DNA of 64,000 nucleotides from JANQRZ01 sp965215165 (GTDB taxonomy: Bacteria; Bacteroidota; Rhodothermia; Rhodothermales; JANQRZ01), in the NCBI GenBank assembly GCA_965215165.1, contig CBDCCX010000006.1, positions 806,001-870,000 of the forward strand. Direction: 5' to 3'. The position numbers and the translations under genes are program-made. Of the stretch, positions 1 to 8,413 are shown piece by piece. The notes beneath the pieces were generated by a model, which saw only the letters and a list, made by a program, of their open reading frames with translations, did not search any database and was not told the DNA's origin. Numbering within the stretch: the first letter of the stretch is position 1; every line of letters begins with the position of its first letter.

Positions 1-2838
1 GACTCCGCCAAGGCAACAAAACCCGTCCGCCTCTTCAAGGCGCTCCGCGAGTTCAACGTGTCCGCCGACACGCTCGTCGACACGCTCCAGGAGAGTGGCT
101 TTGAGCTCGACGCCAAGCTCGAGGCCGGCGACATCAACGCCAAGCTCCCGCCGGAGATGTACGACGCCGTCAAGGCCGTCTTCGCCGAGGACATGGACGC
201 CCGCGCGCGCGTCCAGGCCCTCCGCTCGCGCCGAGAGGCCGAGGAAGCCGCCGAAGAAACCCGTCTCGGGGATACGAGCGTCGGGGAGACCAGCATCGAG
301 GAGCCAAGTCCTGGAGAGACAGGTCTCGGAGCCATCGAGATCGACGCCGCACCGGCGGCGTCGGGGGACTCCGCGCCGGGCATCGAGCTGCCGGAGGTGG
401 AGCCGGCCCTCGAAGCGGGCCCGGAGCCAGAGGAGGACGAACCCGTCGCCCCGGCCGAGCCGGTGATCGAAGCCGAGCCGGAGGCCGAGCCGGTCGCCCC
501 GGCCGAACCGGTCATCACGCTCGACCCCGAGCCCGAGACGACCGAGGAGGCCCCGGCCGCCGACGTTCCCACGCCCGTCGAGGAGCCGGAAGCAACCCCC
601 GTCGCGGCAGACGCCACGCCCGAAGAAGCGCCGGTTGCCGAAGCGCCGGCTGAGGCGACGCCGGCTGCTGAGACCGCCTCCGAGACAGCGGAAGAGCCGG
701 AGGCGATCGAGGCGGAAGAGGACGGGGGCGAGGAGGAGGACACGCTCCGCGCCGACCGCTACGAGCTGAGCGGCACCAAGGTCGTCGGCAAAATCGACCT
801 CTCGGGCCTCGAGTCCGGCCGCCGCCGCAAGCGCAAGCGCAAAGCGGCGGACGCCGAAGCCGTCAGCGACGACCCGGCCGAGGAGTCGGCGGGCCGCAAG
901 CGCGGCGGCAAGCGCAAGAAGAAGGGCCAGGTCGACAAGGCCGAGGCGGCCTCGACCGTGCAGGAGACGCTCCAGCGCCTCGCCCAGGGCTCCGGCCGCT
1001 CCCGCCAGAAGCGCCGCCGCGCCAGGCGAGAAGAGCGCGCCGAGCTGCGCGAGCGCGAGATGGAGGAGATGCGCGAGCAGGAGACCGTGCTCCGCGTGCT
1101 CGAGTTCATCTCGACCGGCGAGCTCGCCGGCATGATGGACATCCCCGTCACCGACGTCATCCAGACCGGCTTCGGCCTCGGCATGATGGTGTCGATCAAC
1201 CAGCGCCTCGACGCCGACGCCATCACGCTGATCGCCGACGAGTACGGCTTCGAGGTCGAGTTCGTGACCGAGGTCGGCCTCGACGACATCGAGATCGAGG
1301 AGGACGACCCCGAAGACCTCCAGACGCGCCCGCCGGTCGTGACGATCATGGGCCACGTTGATCACGGCAAAACGTCGCTGCTCGACTACGTCCGCCAGGC
1401 GAGCGTCGCCACCGGCGAGGCCGGTGGCATCACCCAGCACATCGGAGCCTACACCGTCACCACCGACGACGGCCGCCCGATCACCTTCCTCGACACCCCC
1501 GGCCACGAGGCCTTCACCGCCATGCGTGCTCGCGGCGCGCAGGTCACCGACTTGGTTATCCTCGTCGTCGCCGCCGACGACCAGGTGATGCCGCAGACCA
1601 AGGAGGCCATCAACCACAGCCGCGCCGCCGGGGTGCCGATCGTCGTCGCCATCAACAAGATGGACCGCGAGGAGGCCAACGCCGACCGCATCATGAAGCA
1701 GCTCGCCGACGAGAACGTGCTCGTCGAGCAGTACGGCGGCAAGGTCCAGGCCGAGTTCGTCTCGGCCAAGACCGGCCTCGGCATCGACGAGCTCCTCGAG
1801 AAGGTCCTGATCGAGTCCGAGCTGCTCGAGCTCCAGGCCAACCCCGAGCGCTACGCCGTCGGCTCGGTCATCGAGAGCCGGCTCGACAAGGGGCGCGGCA
1901 TCGTCGCCACGATCCTCGTCGAGACCGGGACGATGGAGGTCGGCGACGCGTTCGTGGCCGGCACCAACTCGGGCCGCGTCCGCGCCATGTTCGACGAGCG
2001 CGACGAGCGCGTCGAGACCGCCGGGCCGTCGGTGCCCGTCCAGATCCTCGGCTTCTCCGGCGCGCCCGAGGTCGGCGACCGCTTCGTCGTGCTCGAGGAC
2101 GAGCGCGAGGCGCGCGACATCGCGCAGAAGCGCCAGCAGATCATGCGCGAGCAGAACATGCGCAAGCGCAAGCACGTCTCGCTCGACGACCTCTCGCGCC
2201 GCATGGCCCTCGGCGAGCTGAGCTACCTCAACCTGATCATCAAGGGCGACGTGGCCGGCTCGGTCGAGGCCATCTCGGACGCGCTCCTCAAGATCGCCAA
2301 CGACGAGGTCGCCGTCGACATCATCCACTCCGGCGTCGGCGCGATCACCGAGACCGACGTGATGCTCGCCGCCGCGTCGGACGCCATCATCTTCGGCTTC
2401 CAGGTCCGCCCGATGGCCGGCGTCCGCCAGATCGCCGAGCGCGAGGAGATCGACATCCGCCTCTACTCGGTGATCTACGACGCCATCGAGGACGTCCGCG
2501 ACGCGCTCGAAGGCCTGCTCGCGCCCGAGGAGAAGGAGAAGACGCTCGGCACGCTCGAGGTCCGGGAGACGTTCAAGATCCCGCGCGTCGGCACCATCGC
2601 CGGCTCCTACGTCATCGAGGGCAAGATCCGGCGCAACGACAAGGTCCGGCTCGTCCGCGAAGGCGTCGTGGTCTACGAGGGCCTGCTCTCGTCGCTCAAG
2701 CGCTTCAAGGACGACGTCCGCGAGGTCACCAGCGGCTACGAGTGCGGCCTCTCGATCCAGAACTTCAACGACATCAAGGTCGGCGACCAGATCGAGGCCT
2801 ACGAGGTCTTCGAGGAGCAGCGCACGCTCCAGATTTGA
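1..2838 (+). CDS. infB: Translation initiation factor IF-2 (5' partial)
   Basis: IF-2 is the GTPase that delivers initiator tRNA to the 30S subunit and promotes subunit joining. The reading frame is open from base 1 (it begins DSAKATKPVRLFKALREF, the usual IF-2 N-terminal helix), so the true start lies just before the window; the GTG at 58 is internal. About codons 75-250 form an acidic Ala/Glu/Pro-rich linker, followed by Lys/Arg-rich blocks. The G domain shows GHVDHGKT (about codon 451), DTPGHE (about 498) and NKMD (about 552), followed by the EF-Tu-like and C-terminal tRNA-binding domains. It is followed 48 bp later by rbfA in a classical translation/ribosome-maturation operon. Identity is certain; only the 5' end is missing. 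Confidence 0.98.
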   Translation, partial: DSAKATKPVRLFKALREFNVSADTLVDTLQESGFELDAKLEAGDINAKLPPEMYDAVKAVFAEDMDARARVQALRSRREAEEAAEETRLGDTSVGETSIEEPSPGETGLGAIEIDAAPAASGDSAPGIELPEVEPALEAGPEPEEDEPVAPAEPVIEAEPEAEPVAPAEPVITLDPEPETTEEAPAADVPTPVEEPEATPVAADATPEEAPVAEAPAEATPAAETASETAEEPEAIEAEEDGGEEEDTLRADRYELSGTKVVGKIDLSGLESGRRRKRKRKAADAEAVSDDPAEESAGRKRGGKRKKKGQVDKAEAASTVQETLQRLAQGSGRSRQKRRRARREERAELREREMEEMREQETVLRVLEFISTGELAGMMDIPVTDVIQTGFGLGMMVSINQRLDADAITLIADEYGFEVEFVTEVGLDDIEIEEDDPEDLQTRPPVVTIMGHVDHGKTSLLDYVRQASVATGEAGGITQHIGAYTVTTDDGRPITFLDTPGHEAFTAMRARGAQVTDLVILVVAADDQVMPQTKEAINHSRAAGVPIVVAINKMDREEANADRIMKQLADENVLVEQYGGKVQAEFVSAKTGLGIDELLEKVLIESELLELQANPERYAVGSVIESRLDKGRGIVATILVETGTMEVGDAFVAGTNSGRVRAMFDERDERVETAGPSVPVQILGFSGAPEVGDRFVVLEDEREARDIAQKRQQIMREQNMRKRKHVSLDDLSRRMALGELSYLNLIIKGDVAGSVEAISDALLKIANDEVAVDIIHSGVGAITETDVMLAAASDAIIFGFQVRPMAGVRQIAEREEIDIRLYSVIYDAIEDVRDALEGLLAPEEKEKTLGTLEVRETFKIPRVGTIAGSYVIEGKIRRNDKVRLVREGVVVYEGLLSSLKRFKDDVREVTSGYECGLSIQNFNDIKVGDQIEAYEVFEEQRTLQI

Positions 2839-2886
2839 CCGCCGGGGTCGAAGCGAAGCCGGCTCCTGCCCCTTGACTCCCGACTC

Positions 2887-3339
2887 ATGAGCATCCGAAC
2901 CGAGCGGCTCGCCCGCGTTGTGCAGCGCGAAGTGGCCGACCTCCTGGGCGGCGAGTTCCACGAGGCGTCCCAGGCGCTCGTCACGGTCACGAACGTCCGC
3001 GTCACGAACGACCTCGGCATCGCCTACGTCAACGTGAGCATCCTCGGCGAGGACGCGGCGCGCCAGCAGATCGCCTTCCGCCGGCTCGAAGACCTCGCCC
3101 CCCAGGTCCGGCACGCGCTCGCGCAGCGCATCCGCCACCAGGTCCGCAAAATCCCCGAGCTGAAGTTCTTCCTCGACGACACGCAGCAGCAGGTCGCCCG
3201 GATGGAGGAGCTGTTCGACCGCATCCGTGCCGAGCGAGGGGAGGACGAGGGCGACAACTCCCAGAGCGAGAACTCTCAGAGCGACGGCCCGGCAGAGGAG
3301 ACGCCGCTCGGGGAAGAGGAGACGGGCCGCGATGGCTGA
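2887..3339 (+). CDS. rbfA: Ribosome-binding factor A
   Basis: RbfA is a small KH-like protein that binds the 30S precursor and helps mature the 5' end of 16S rRNA. The 150-residue product begins MSIRTERLARVVQREVADLL and contains the family pattern of an N-terminal helix, a strand with VTNVRVTNDLGIAYVNVSIL and a RKIPELKFFLDDT segment. The last ~35 residues are an acidic, Ser/Glu-rich tail beyond the core fold. The stop codon overlaps the truB start by 8 bases, so the two are translationally coupled. Its position directly after infB matches the conserved infB-rbfA-truB order. Confidence 0.96.
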   Translation: MSIRTERLARVVQREVADLLGGEFHEASQALVTVTNVRVTNDLGIAYVNVSILGEDAARQQIAFRRLEDLAPQVRHALAQRIRHQVRKIPELKFFLDDTQQQVARMEELFDRIRAERGEDEGDNSQSENSQSDGPAEETPLGEEETGRDG

Positions 3340-4075
3340 GTCGCCCGCCGCGCCCGCGACCCCGCCGATCGTCACGAACGCGGACCCGCTCCCCGGCCGA
3401 GGGGCGGCGGCGATCGTGCTCATGGACAAGCCCGGTGGCCTCTCGTCGTTCGACGTGATCCGCCGCCTCCGGCCGATGCTGAGGACCAAGAAGATCGGCC
3501 ACGCCGGCACGCTTGACCCCGCCGCGACGGGCCTGCTGATCTGCCTCGTCGGGCGCGAGGCGACCCGTCTCCAGGACCAGTTCATGGGCCTGCCCAAGAC
3601 CTACACCGGCACCATCCGCCTCGGCCAGACCACCGACTCGTACGACGCCGACGGCGAGGTTCTCGAGACCCGCGACGCCTCGGAGGTCACCGACGTCGAT
3701 ATCGAATCAGCGCGGCAGCACTTCCTTGGCGAGATCGAGCAGCGCCCGCCGATGTACTCGGCGGTGAAGGTCGATGGCGAGCGGCTCTACAAAAAGGCCC
3801 GGCGCGGCGAGACCGTCGAGCGCGCCTCGCGGGCCGTCTCGGTCTACCGCTTCGACCTGACCGAGCGGCGAGCGGACGAGTCCGGGAGCGACGAACTAGA
3901 CTTTCTCGTCGAGTGCTCGAAGGGGACCTACGTCCGCACCCTCGCGCACGACCTCGGCGCGGCGCTCGGCGTCGGCGCGCACCTCGCGGCGCTGCGGCGC
4001 ACGGCCATCGGCCCGTTCGGCGTGGACGAGGCGTGGACGCTGCCCGGCTTAGCCGAGACTGTGAGATCAAGGTAG
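3332..4075 (+). CDS. truB: tRNA pseudouridine(55) synthase TruB
   Basis: Makes pseudouridine 55 in the T-loop of tRNAs. I chose the ATG at 3332 (MAESPAAPATPP) because it overlaps the rbfA stop; a longer open frame upstream is only the shadow of rbfA. The product (247 aa) contains the catalytic block HAGTLDPAATGLLI with the nucleophile Asp, the YTGTIRLGQTTDSYD substrate loop and KGTYVRTLAHDLG. The stop codon TAG at 4073-4075 lies inside a palindromic REP-like repeat (see 4071-4110). ribF follows 42 bp later. Confidence 0.96.
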   Translation: MAESPAAPATPPIVTNADPLPGRGAAAIVLMDKPGGLSSFDVIRRLRPMLRTKKIGHAGTLDPAATGLLICLVGREATRLQDQFMGLPKTYTGTIRLGQTTDSYDADGEVLETRDASEVTDVDIESARQHFLGEIEQRPPMYSAVKVDGERLYKKARRGETVERASRAVSVYRFDLTERRADESGSDELDFLVECSKGTYVRTLAHDLGAALGVGAHLAALRRTAIGPFGVDEAWTLPGLAETVRSR

Positions 4076-4110
4076 GGGTGGCCGGCCGGTCGCCCCTATG
4101 CCACCATTCC
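4071..4110 (-). repeat. REP-like repeat, copy 1 (GTAGGGGYGRCC family)
   Basis: An imperfect palindrome (core 4072-4099) with arms GTAGGGGTGGCC and GGTCGCCCCTAT separated by GGCC, followed by ATGCCACCATTCCC. On the minus strand this reads AATGGTGGCATAGGGGCGACC, closely matching copies at 31465-31511 and 59995-60041 in order and sequence. The truB stop codon is the TAG inside the left arm. It may act as a transcript-end stabiliser or attenuator between truB and ribF; that role is inferred. Confidence 0.7.
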
Positions 4111-4117
4111 CGTCTCC

Positions 4118-5059
4118 ATGAAACGACAGTTCGGCTTCGACGAGATCACCCGAGACGACTGCTCGGTCCTGACCGTGGGCACCTTCGATGGCGTCCACCT
4201 CGGGCACCAGGCCATCCTCGACTATCTCAAGGAGCGGGCGGCGAAGGCCGACGGCCGCAGCGTCGTCGTTTCGTTCGATCCGCACCCGCGCGAGGTCGTC
4301 TTGGGCGAGCACGTCCCGCTGCTGACCACGCTCGACGAGCGTGCCGACCTGCTGGAGCAGTTCGGGATCGACCGCTTCGTCGTGCTCCCGTTCACGCGCG
4401 ACCTCTCGAACCTCGAACCCGACGCCTACGTTGAGCAGGTGCTGGTCGGGACCATTGGCCTGCGCGAGGTCGTGATCGGCTACGACCACCGCTTCGGGCG
4501 CAACCGCGCCGGTAACCGCGAGACCCTCGACGCCCTCGGCGAGCGGCACGGCTTCAGCGTGGACGTGATCCCCGAGCAGATCGTGCGCGAGACGACCGTC
4601 TCGTCGTCGACGATCCGCAAGCTCTTGGCCGACGAAGGCGACGTGGCGGAGGCCGCCGACCTCCTCGGCCGGCCGTACTTCCTCACCGGCACCGTCGTCC
4701 GTGGCGATGGTCGGGGCCGCACCATCGGCTATCCCACGGCGAATCTGCGCATCCACGGCACCCGCAAGCTCGTCCCTCGCGTCGGCGTCTACGCCGTTCG
4801 CGCCGAGCACGTCGGCCAAGCACACGCCGGCGTGATGAACGTCGGCCGCCGCCCGACCTTCGAGGCCGACGGCGCGCTCAGCGCCGAGGTCCACTTGTTC
4901 GATTTCGCCGGCGACCTCTACGGCGACACGCTCCGCGTCTTGTTCGCCGCCCGCATCCGCGACGAGGTCCGGTTCGACGGGCCGGAGGCGCTCGTTGCTC
5001 AACTTCGGGCGGATGAAGTGCAGAGCCGCCGGGTGATGGGTAGTACAAAGTCCAGTTGA
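4118..5059 (+). CDS. ribF: Bifunctional riboflavin kinase / FAD synthetase
   Basis: Phosphorylates riboflavin to FMN and adenylates FMN to FAD. The 313-aa product has an N-terminal nucleotidyltransferase domain with VGTFDGVHLGHQAIL (HxGH-type site) and VSFDPHPREV, the VIGYDHRFGRNRAGN segment, and the SSTIRKLLADGD-like switch (SSSTIRKLLADEGDV). The C-terminal flavokinase domain shows GRGRTIGYPTANL and GVMNVGRRPTF. The length fits bacterial RibF. It is the last gene of the infB-rbfA-truB-ribF group; 378 bp without a gene follow before rpsO. Confidence 0.97.
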   Translation: MKRQFGFDEITRDDCSVLTVGTFDGVHLGHQAILDYLKERAAKADGRSVVVSFDPHPREVVLGEHVPLLTTLDERADLLEQFGIDRFVVLPFTRDLSNLEPDAYVEQVLVGTIGLREVVIGYDHRFGRNRAGNRETLDALGERHGFSVDVIPEQIVRETTVSSSTIRKLLADEGDVAEAADLLGRPYFLTGTVVRGDGRGRTIGYPTANLRIHGTRKLVPRVGVYAVRAEHVGQAHAGVMNVGRRPTFEADGALSAEVHLFDFAGDLYGDTLRVLFAARIRDEVRFDGPEALVAQLRADEVQSRRVMGSTKSS

Positions 5060-5089
5060 ACAGTTTGGCGACCGACCTTTCTACTATCA

Positions 5090-5108
5090 TTCCCGCAGAC
5101 GCGGGGAA
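5090..5108. repeat. Short palindrome of the 'attcccgcNNNgcgggaa' type
   Basis: TTCCCGC / GCGGGGAA arms separated by AGAC, 30 bp after the ribF stop. A related sequence (TCATCTCCGCGAAGGCGGGGACGA) occurs at 39306-39329. Such palindromes are common dispersed intergenic elements; here it may also help end the ribF transcript, but no T-run follows. Confidence 0.45.
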
Positions 5109-5195
5109 CCAGAGCATGAAGCTAGCCGGTGGGCCCCCGCCTGCGCGCTGCGGGCGCTGCCCTGTAGAACTTGTCCCATAGGTCTTGGGGGTTGA

Positions 5196-5217
5196 GGTGG
5201 TCGCAAGGTAGACCACC
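5196..5217 (+). other. Perfect 7-bp stem-loop upstream of rpsO
   Basis: GGTGGTC - 8-nt loop GCAAGGTA - GACCACC, in the otherwise gene-free stretch between ribF and rpsO. It could be a terminator-like or RNA regulatory structure. I see no coding sequence in 5060-5437 apart from spurious short frames. Confidence 0.4.
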
Positions 5218-5349
5218 ACACTTTGGGACTAAACACCTAGCTTACGCACGGGAGAGCGAGAGTGGAACGGTCCTATGTCCTACGCGCTCTAAATCGTAGT
5301 ACCCGCGCATATTTGCCCAGACTTCGAACGGTCCCTCCGGGCGGCTGCG

Positions 5350-5357
5350 TATTTTTG
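5350..5357 (+). promoter_or_regulatory. Candidate -7 promoter element for rpsO
   Basis: TATTTTTG matches the Bacteroidota-type -7 consensus TAnnTTTG exactly. It lies 80 bp before the rpsO ATG, leaving a leader of about 75 nt that could host S15 autoregulation. No convincing -33 TTTG sits 19 bp upstream, so this rests on the -7 box alone. Confidence 0.4.
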
Positions 5358-5437
5358 CTTCGACCCCAAGCATTCGCCCTGCTCAGACCGGGCGTCCGCT
5401 CCTTTAGCATGGAATATCTAAAGAGGCACCCCTCCCG

Positions 5438-5704
5438 ATGATCACCAAGGAACGCAAGCAGGAGCTCATCTCCGAGCACGGCAGCAGCGACGCCGACACC
5501 GGCACCACCGAGGTCCAGATCGCGATCTTCAGCCAGCGCATCAACGACCTCACCGGCCACCTCAAGGCGCACTCCAAGGACCACGCCTCGCGGCGCGGCC
5601 TCCTCAAGCTCGTCGGCAAGCGCCGCCGGCTGCTCGACTACCTCGCCGCGCGCGACATCGAGCGCTACCGTGCCGTGATCGCCAAGCTCGGCATCCGCAA
5701 GTAA
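5438..5704 (+). CDS. rpsO: 30S ribosomal protein S15
   Basis: S15 binds the central domain of 16S rRNA early in small-subunit assembly. The 88-aa product is the standard length and contains DTGTTEVQIAIFSQRI, the HLKAHSKDHASRRGLLKLVG rRNA-binding helix-loop and RRLLDYLAARDIERY. The ATG at 5438 is preceded by AAAGAGG, and the RBS region can form a small GAGG/CCTC hairpin (5422-5433). pnp follows after a strong terminator-type hairpin, reproducing the widespread rpsO-pnp order. Confidence 0.98.
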   Translation: MITKERKQELISEHGSSDADTGTTEVQIAIFSQRINDLTGHLKAHSKDHASRRGLLKLVGKRRRLLDYLAARDIERYRAVIAKLGIRK

Positions 5705-5710
5705 GTCCCC

Positions 5711-5740
5711 CGGCAGCGGCTCCCCCTAGGGCCGCTGCCG
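5711..5740 (+). terminator. Perfect 10-bp hairpin after rpsO
   Basis: CGGCAGCGGC - TCCCCCTAGG - GCCGCTGCCG begins 6 bp after the rpsO stop. It is a perfect GC-rich 10-bp stem with a 10-nt loop but without a T-run, so it may be a terminator, an attenuator or an RNA-processing/stability element of the rpsO-pnp transcript. Confidence 0.7.
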
Positions 5741-5812
5741 CCGTTACCGGGGCGGCCCTCGCCGCCTCTTCACCAGCCGGCTCAGCCCAGGCTCGGTCTA
5801 CGCCGTCTCCGT

Positions 5813-5877
5813 CGGCAATCAGTCTTCCACGGTCCGCCCCGGCTCGGTCGGCGCTGCTCGTGGAAAGCTGATTTCCG
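5813..5877 (+). promoter_or_regulatory. Long stem in the pnp leader
   Basis: Arms CGGCAATCAGTCTTCCACG (5813-5831) and CGTGGAAAGCTGATTTCCG (5859-5877) pair over 19 positions with a 2-nt internal loop and one further mismatch, leaving a 27-nt apical region. The stem ends 79 bp before the pnp ATG. In E. coli the pnp leader forms a long stem that RNase III cuts as part of PNPase autoregulation; the placement here suggests a comparable control, which is inference. Confidence 0.6.
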
Positions 5878-5955
5878 GCTCTCTGCCCCCAGGTCCGGTC
5901 GGCAGGGAGGAGCGCGAGGCCGAGGCGCGGCCCCACCGGCACTACGCCAAGAGAC

Positions 5956-8220
5956 ATGAACGCCATTACCCAGACCGTCGACATCGGTCAAGGCAAAACC
6001 ATCACCCTCGAGACCGGCAAGCTCGCCAAGCAGGCCGGCGGCTCGGTCGTCGTCCGCCAGGGCGACACGATGGTGCTCTGCACCGCCGTCATCGACAACA
6101 GCGCCAAAGAGGGCCAGCACTTCTTCCCGCTCACCGTCGACTACCGCGAGCGCTTCTCCGCCGCCGGCAAGTTCCCCGGCGGCTTCCTCAAGCGCGAAGG
6201 CCGCCCCTCCGACAAGGAGACCCTCGCCTCGCGCCTGATCGACCGCACCATCCGCCCGCTCTTCCCCGACGGCTTCCGCAACGAGGTCCAGGCGCTCTGC
6301 TTCGTCCTCTCAGCCGACCCTGAGGTCGACGCCGACGTCGCCGCCGGCCTCGGCGCGTCGGCTGCGCTCCACCTCACCGGCGGCCCGTTCGACGGCCCCA
6401 CGGCCCACGTCCGCGTCGGCCGCACCGGCGGCGAGTGGATCATCAACCCGACCAGGGAGGAGCGCGACAACGGCGACTTCGACCTGATCGTGGCCGGCAA
6501 GGAGGACGCCATCGTGATGGTCGAGGGCGAGATGGACGAGGTCAGCGAGGACGACATGCTCGCCGCGCTCGACTTCGCCCACGAGGTCATCAAGACCCTC
6601 TGCCGCGCCCAGCGCGACCTCCGCCGCGACTTCGAGAACCAGCGCGGCGCGGTGGAGACGATGGAGTACAACACCGTGATGGCCGACAGCGACTTGGTCG
6701 AGAAGGTCCGTGGCATCGCGAGCGACCGCATCCAGGCGCACCTCCGCCAGCCCTACGACAAGAAGAGCCTCTACGGCGGGCTGAGCGACATCAAGAAGGA
6801 GGTCATCGCTGAGATCCAGGACAGCTTCGTCGGGCACGCGCTCGAGGCCGTCGGCGTCGAGACCGCTCCGGGGGTCTCGGACTCGGACATCAAGAACGCC
6901 TTCTCGACCGTCGAGAGCGACGTGATGCGCGAGATGATCCTCTCCGAGGGTGTCCGCATCGACGGCCGCCGGCTCGACGAGGTTAGGGCCATCTGGACCG
7001 AGATCGACTATCTCCCCCGTGTTCATGGCTCGGCCATCTTCACGCGCGGCGAGACCCAGGTGCTCGCCCAGCTCACGCTCGGCAGCGGCCGCGACGTGCA
7101 GGGCGTCGACCAGCTCTTCGACCAGACCGACAAGCGGTTCTACCTGCACTACAACTTCCCGCCGTTCTCGGTCGGCGAGGCGCGCTTCCTGCGCGGGCCG
7201 GGCCGCCGCGAGATCGGCCACGGGATGCTCGCCGAGCGCGCCCTCGTGCCCGTCCTCCCGAGCGAGGACGAGTTCCCCTACACCATCCGCATCATCGCCG
7301 ATGTGCTCGAGTCCAACGGCTCCTCGTCGATGGGCAGCGTCTGCTCCGGCTCGATGGCGCTCATGGCCGCCGGCGTGCCGATCAAGAAGCCCGTCGCCGG
7401 CATCGCGATGGGCATGATCAAGGCCGGCGACCGCGTCGCGATCCTGAGCGACATCCTCGGCACCGAGGACCACCTCGGCGACATGGACTTCAAGCTCACC
7501 GGCACGCGCGACGGCATCACCGCCTGCCAGATGGACATCAAGATCGACGGCCTCGCCAAGGAGACGATGAAGAAGGCGCTCGACCAGGCCCGCGAAGGCC
7601 GCCTTCACATCCTGGACGAGATGGCCAAGACCATCGACACGCCGCGTGGCGAGATCGCCGCGAGTGCGCCGCGCCTGTTCCAGCTCGTGATCGACACCGA
7701 CTTCATCGGGGCGCTCATCGGGCCGGGCGGCAAGAACATCAAGGCCCTCCAGGCCGACACCAACACCAAGGTTGACATCGACGAGCGCGACGGCAAGGGC
7801 TACGTGACCATCGCGGCCGAGAACCAGGCCGACGCCGACGCCGCCATCGAGATCGTCCGCGGCATGGTGACCGTCCCCGAGGTCGGCGAGGAGTACGAAG
7901 GCACCGTCCGCAAGATGCTCGGCTTCGGCGCGATCCTCGAGGTGCTGCCGGGCAAGGAGGGGATGCTCCACGTCTCCGAGATGGCCCACGGCTACGTCGA
8001 CAACCCGGAGGACGTCATGCAGGTCGGCGACAAGGTGAAGGTCCAGCTCATCGAGGTCCGCGACGACGGCAAGCTGCGCTTCTCCCGCAAGCCGTTCCTC
8101 CCCGAGCCGACCGAGGAGGAGAAGGAGGCCTCCCGCCAGCGCCGCGAGAGCAGCCGCAGCAGCGGCGGCGGCGGCCGTGGTGGCGACCGGCGCGGCGGTG
8201 GTCGCGGCGGCCGGCGGTAG
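5956..8220 (+). CDS. pnp: Polynucleotide phosphorylase
   Basis: 3'-5' phosphorolytic exoribonuclease of mRNA turnover. The 754-aa protein has two RNase PH domains (about residues 1-230 and 315-550; the second carries GSGRDVQGVDQ, SVCSGSMALMAAGVPI and the metal-binding DILGTEDHLGDMDFK), a KH domain (GALIGPGGKNIKALQ, about 575-630) and an S1 domain (YEGTVRKMLGFGAILEVLPG, about 640-710). A Gly/Arg/Ser-rich tail (RGGDRRGGGRGGRR) ends the protein and probably adds RNA affinity. The ATG at 5956 is the family-like start (MNAITQTVDIGQGKTITLE). Confidence 0.98.
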   Translation: MNAITQTVDIGQGKTITLETGKLAKQAGGSVVVRQGDTMVLCTAVIDNSAKEGQHFFPLTVDYRERFSAAGKFPGGFLKREGRPSDKETLASRLIDRTIRPLFPDGFRNEVQALCFVLSADPEVDADVAAGLGASAALHLTGGPFDGPTAHVRVGRTGGEWIINPTREERDNGDFDLIVAGKEDAIVMVEGEMDEVSEDDMLAALDFAHEVIKTLCRAQRDLRRDFENQRGAVETMEYNTVMADSDLVEKVRGIASDRIQAHLRQPYDKKSLYGGLSDIKKEVIAEIQDSFVGHALEAVGVETAPGVSDSDIKNAFSTVESDVMREMILSEGVRIDGRRLDEVRAIWTEIDYLPRVHGSAIFTRGETQVLAQLTLGSGRDVQGVDQLFDQTDKRFYLHYNFPPFSVGEARFLRGPGRREIGHGMLAERALVPVLPSEDEFPYTIRIIADVLESNGSSSMGSVCSGSMALMAAGVPIKKPVAGIAMGMIKAGDRVAILSDILGTEDHLGDMDFKLTGTRDGITACQMDIKIDGLAKETMKKALDQAREGRLHILDEMAKTIDTPRGEIAASAPRLFQLVIDTDFIGALIGPGGKNIKALQADTNTKVDIDERDGKGYVTIAAENQADADAAIEIVRGMVTVPEVGEEYEGTVRKMLGFGAILEVLPGKEGMLHVSEMAHGYVDNPEDVMQVGDKVKVQLIEVRDDGKLRFSRKPFLPEPTEEEKEASRQRRESSRSSGGGGRGGDRRGGGRGGRR

Positions 8221-8267
8221 GCGAGGGACCCCCCGCCGCGCTCGCTACGCGCTCAAGCTTCGCGCGG

Positions 8268-8292
8268 CTGTCCCCCTCGTCGAGGGGGACAG
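8268..8292. repeat. Near-perfect palindrome after pnp
   Basis: CTGTCCCCCTCG-T-CGAGGGGGACAG, a 12-bp-arm palindrome 48 bp after the pnp stop and followed by TTTCGCG. It sits in a larger block bounded by GACCCCCCG (8227-8235) and CGGGGGGT (8330-8337), which also pair. It could terminate pnp transcription or be a REP/MITE-like unit; I saw no second copy in the window. Confidence 0.5.
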
Positions 8293-8385
8293 TTTCGCGC
8301 CGTAGGGAGCAGAGCGACCACGAGCGAAACGGGGGGTGCAAACTCAGTTGCAAGCGCGGGCGGGGCACACGCTCCGTCCGTGTTC

Positions 8386-8393
8386 TATATTTC
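8386..8393 (+). promoter_or_regulatory. Candidate -7 element for the M16 peptidase gene
   Basis: TATATTTC resembles the TAnnTTTG -7 box and lies 20 bp before the ATG at 8414, which would give a very short leader. Confidence 0.3.
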
Positions 8394-8413
8394 CGCCCCA
8401 CCGACACCACCTC

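Noticed and set aside
5604..5984. Antisense open frame across the rpsO-pnp leader
   Set aside because: Covers rpsO and the hairpin-rich leader in reverse; no protein features.
6310..7989. 559-codon open frame opposite pnp
   Set aside because: Antisense shadow of a well-identified PNPase; no family features.
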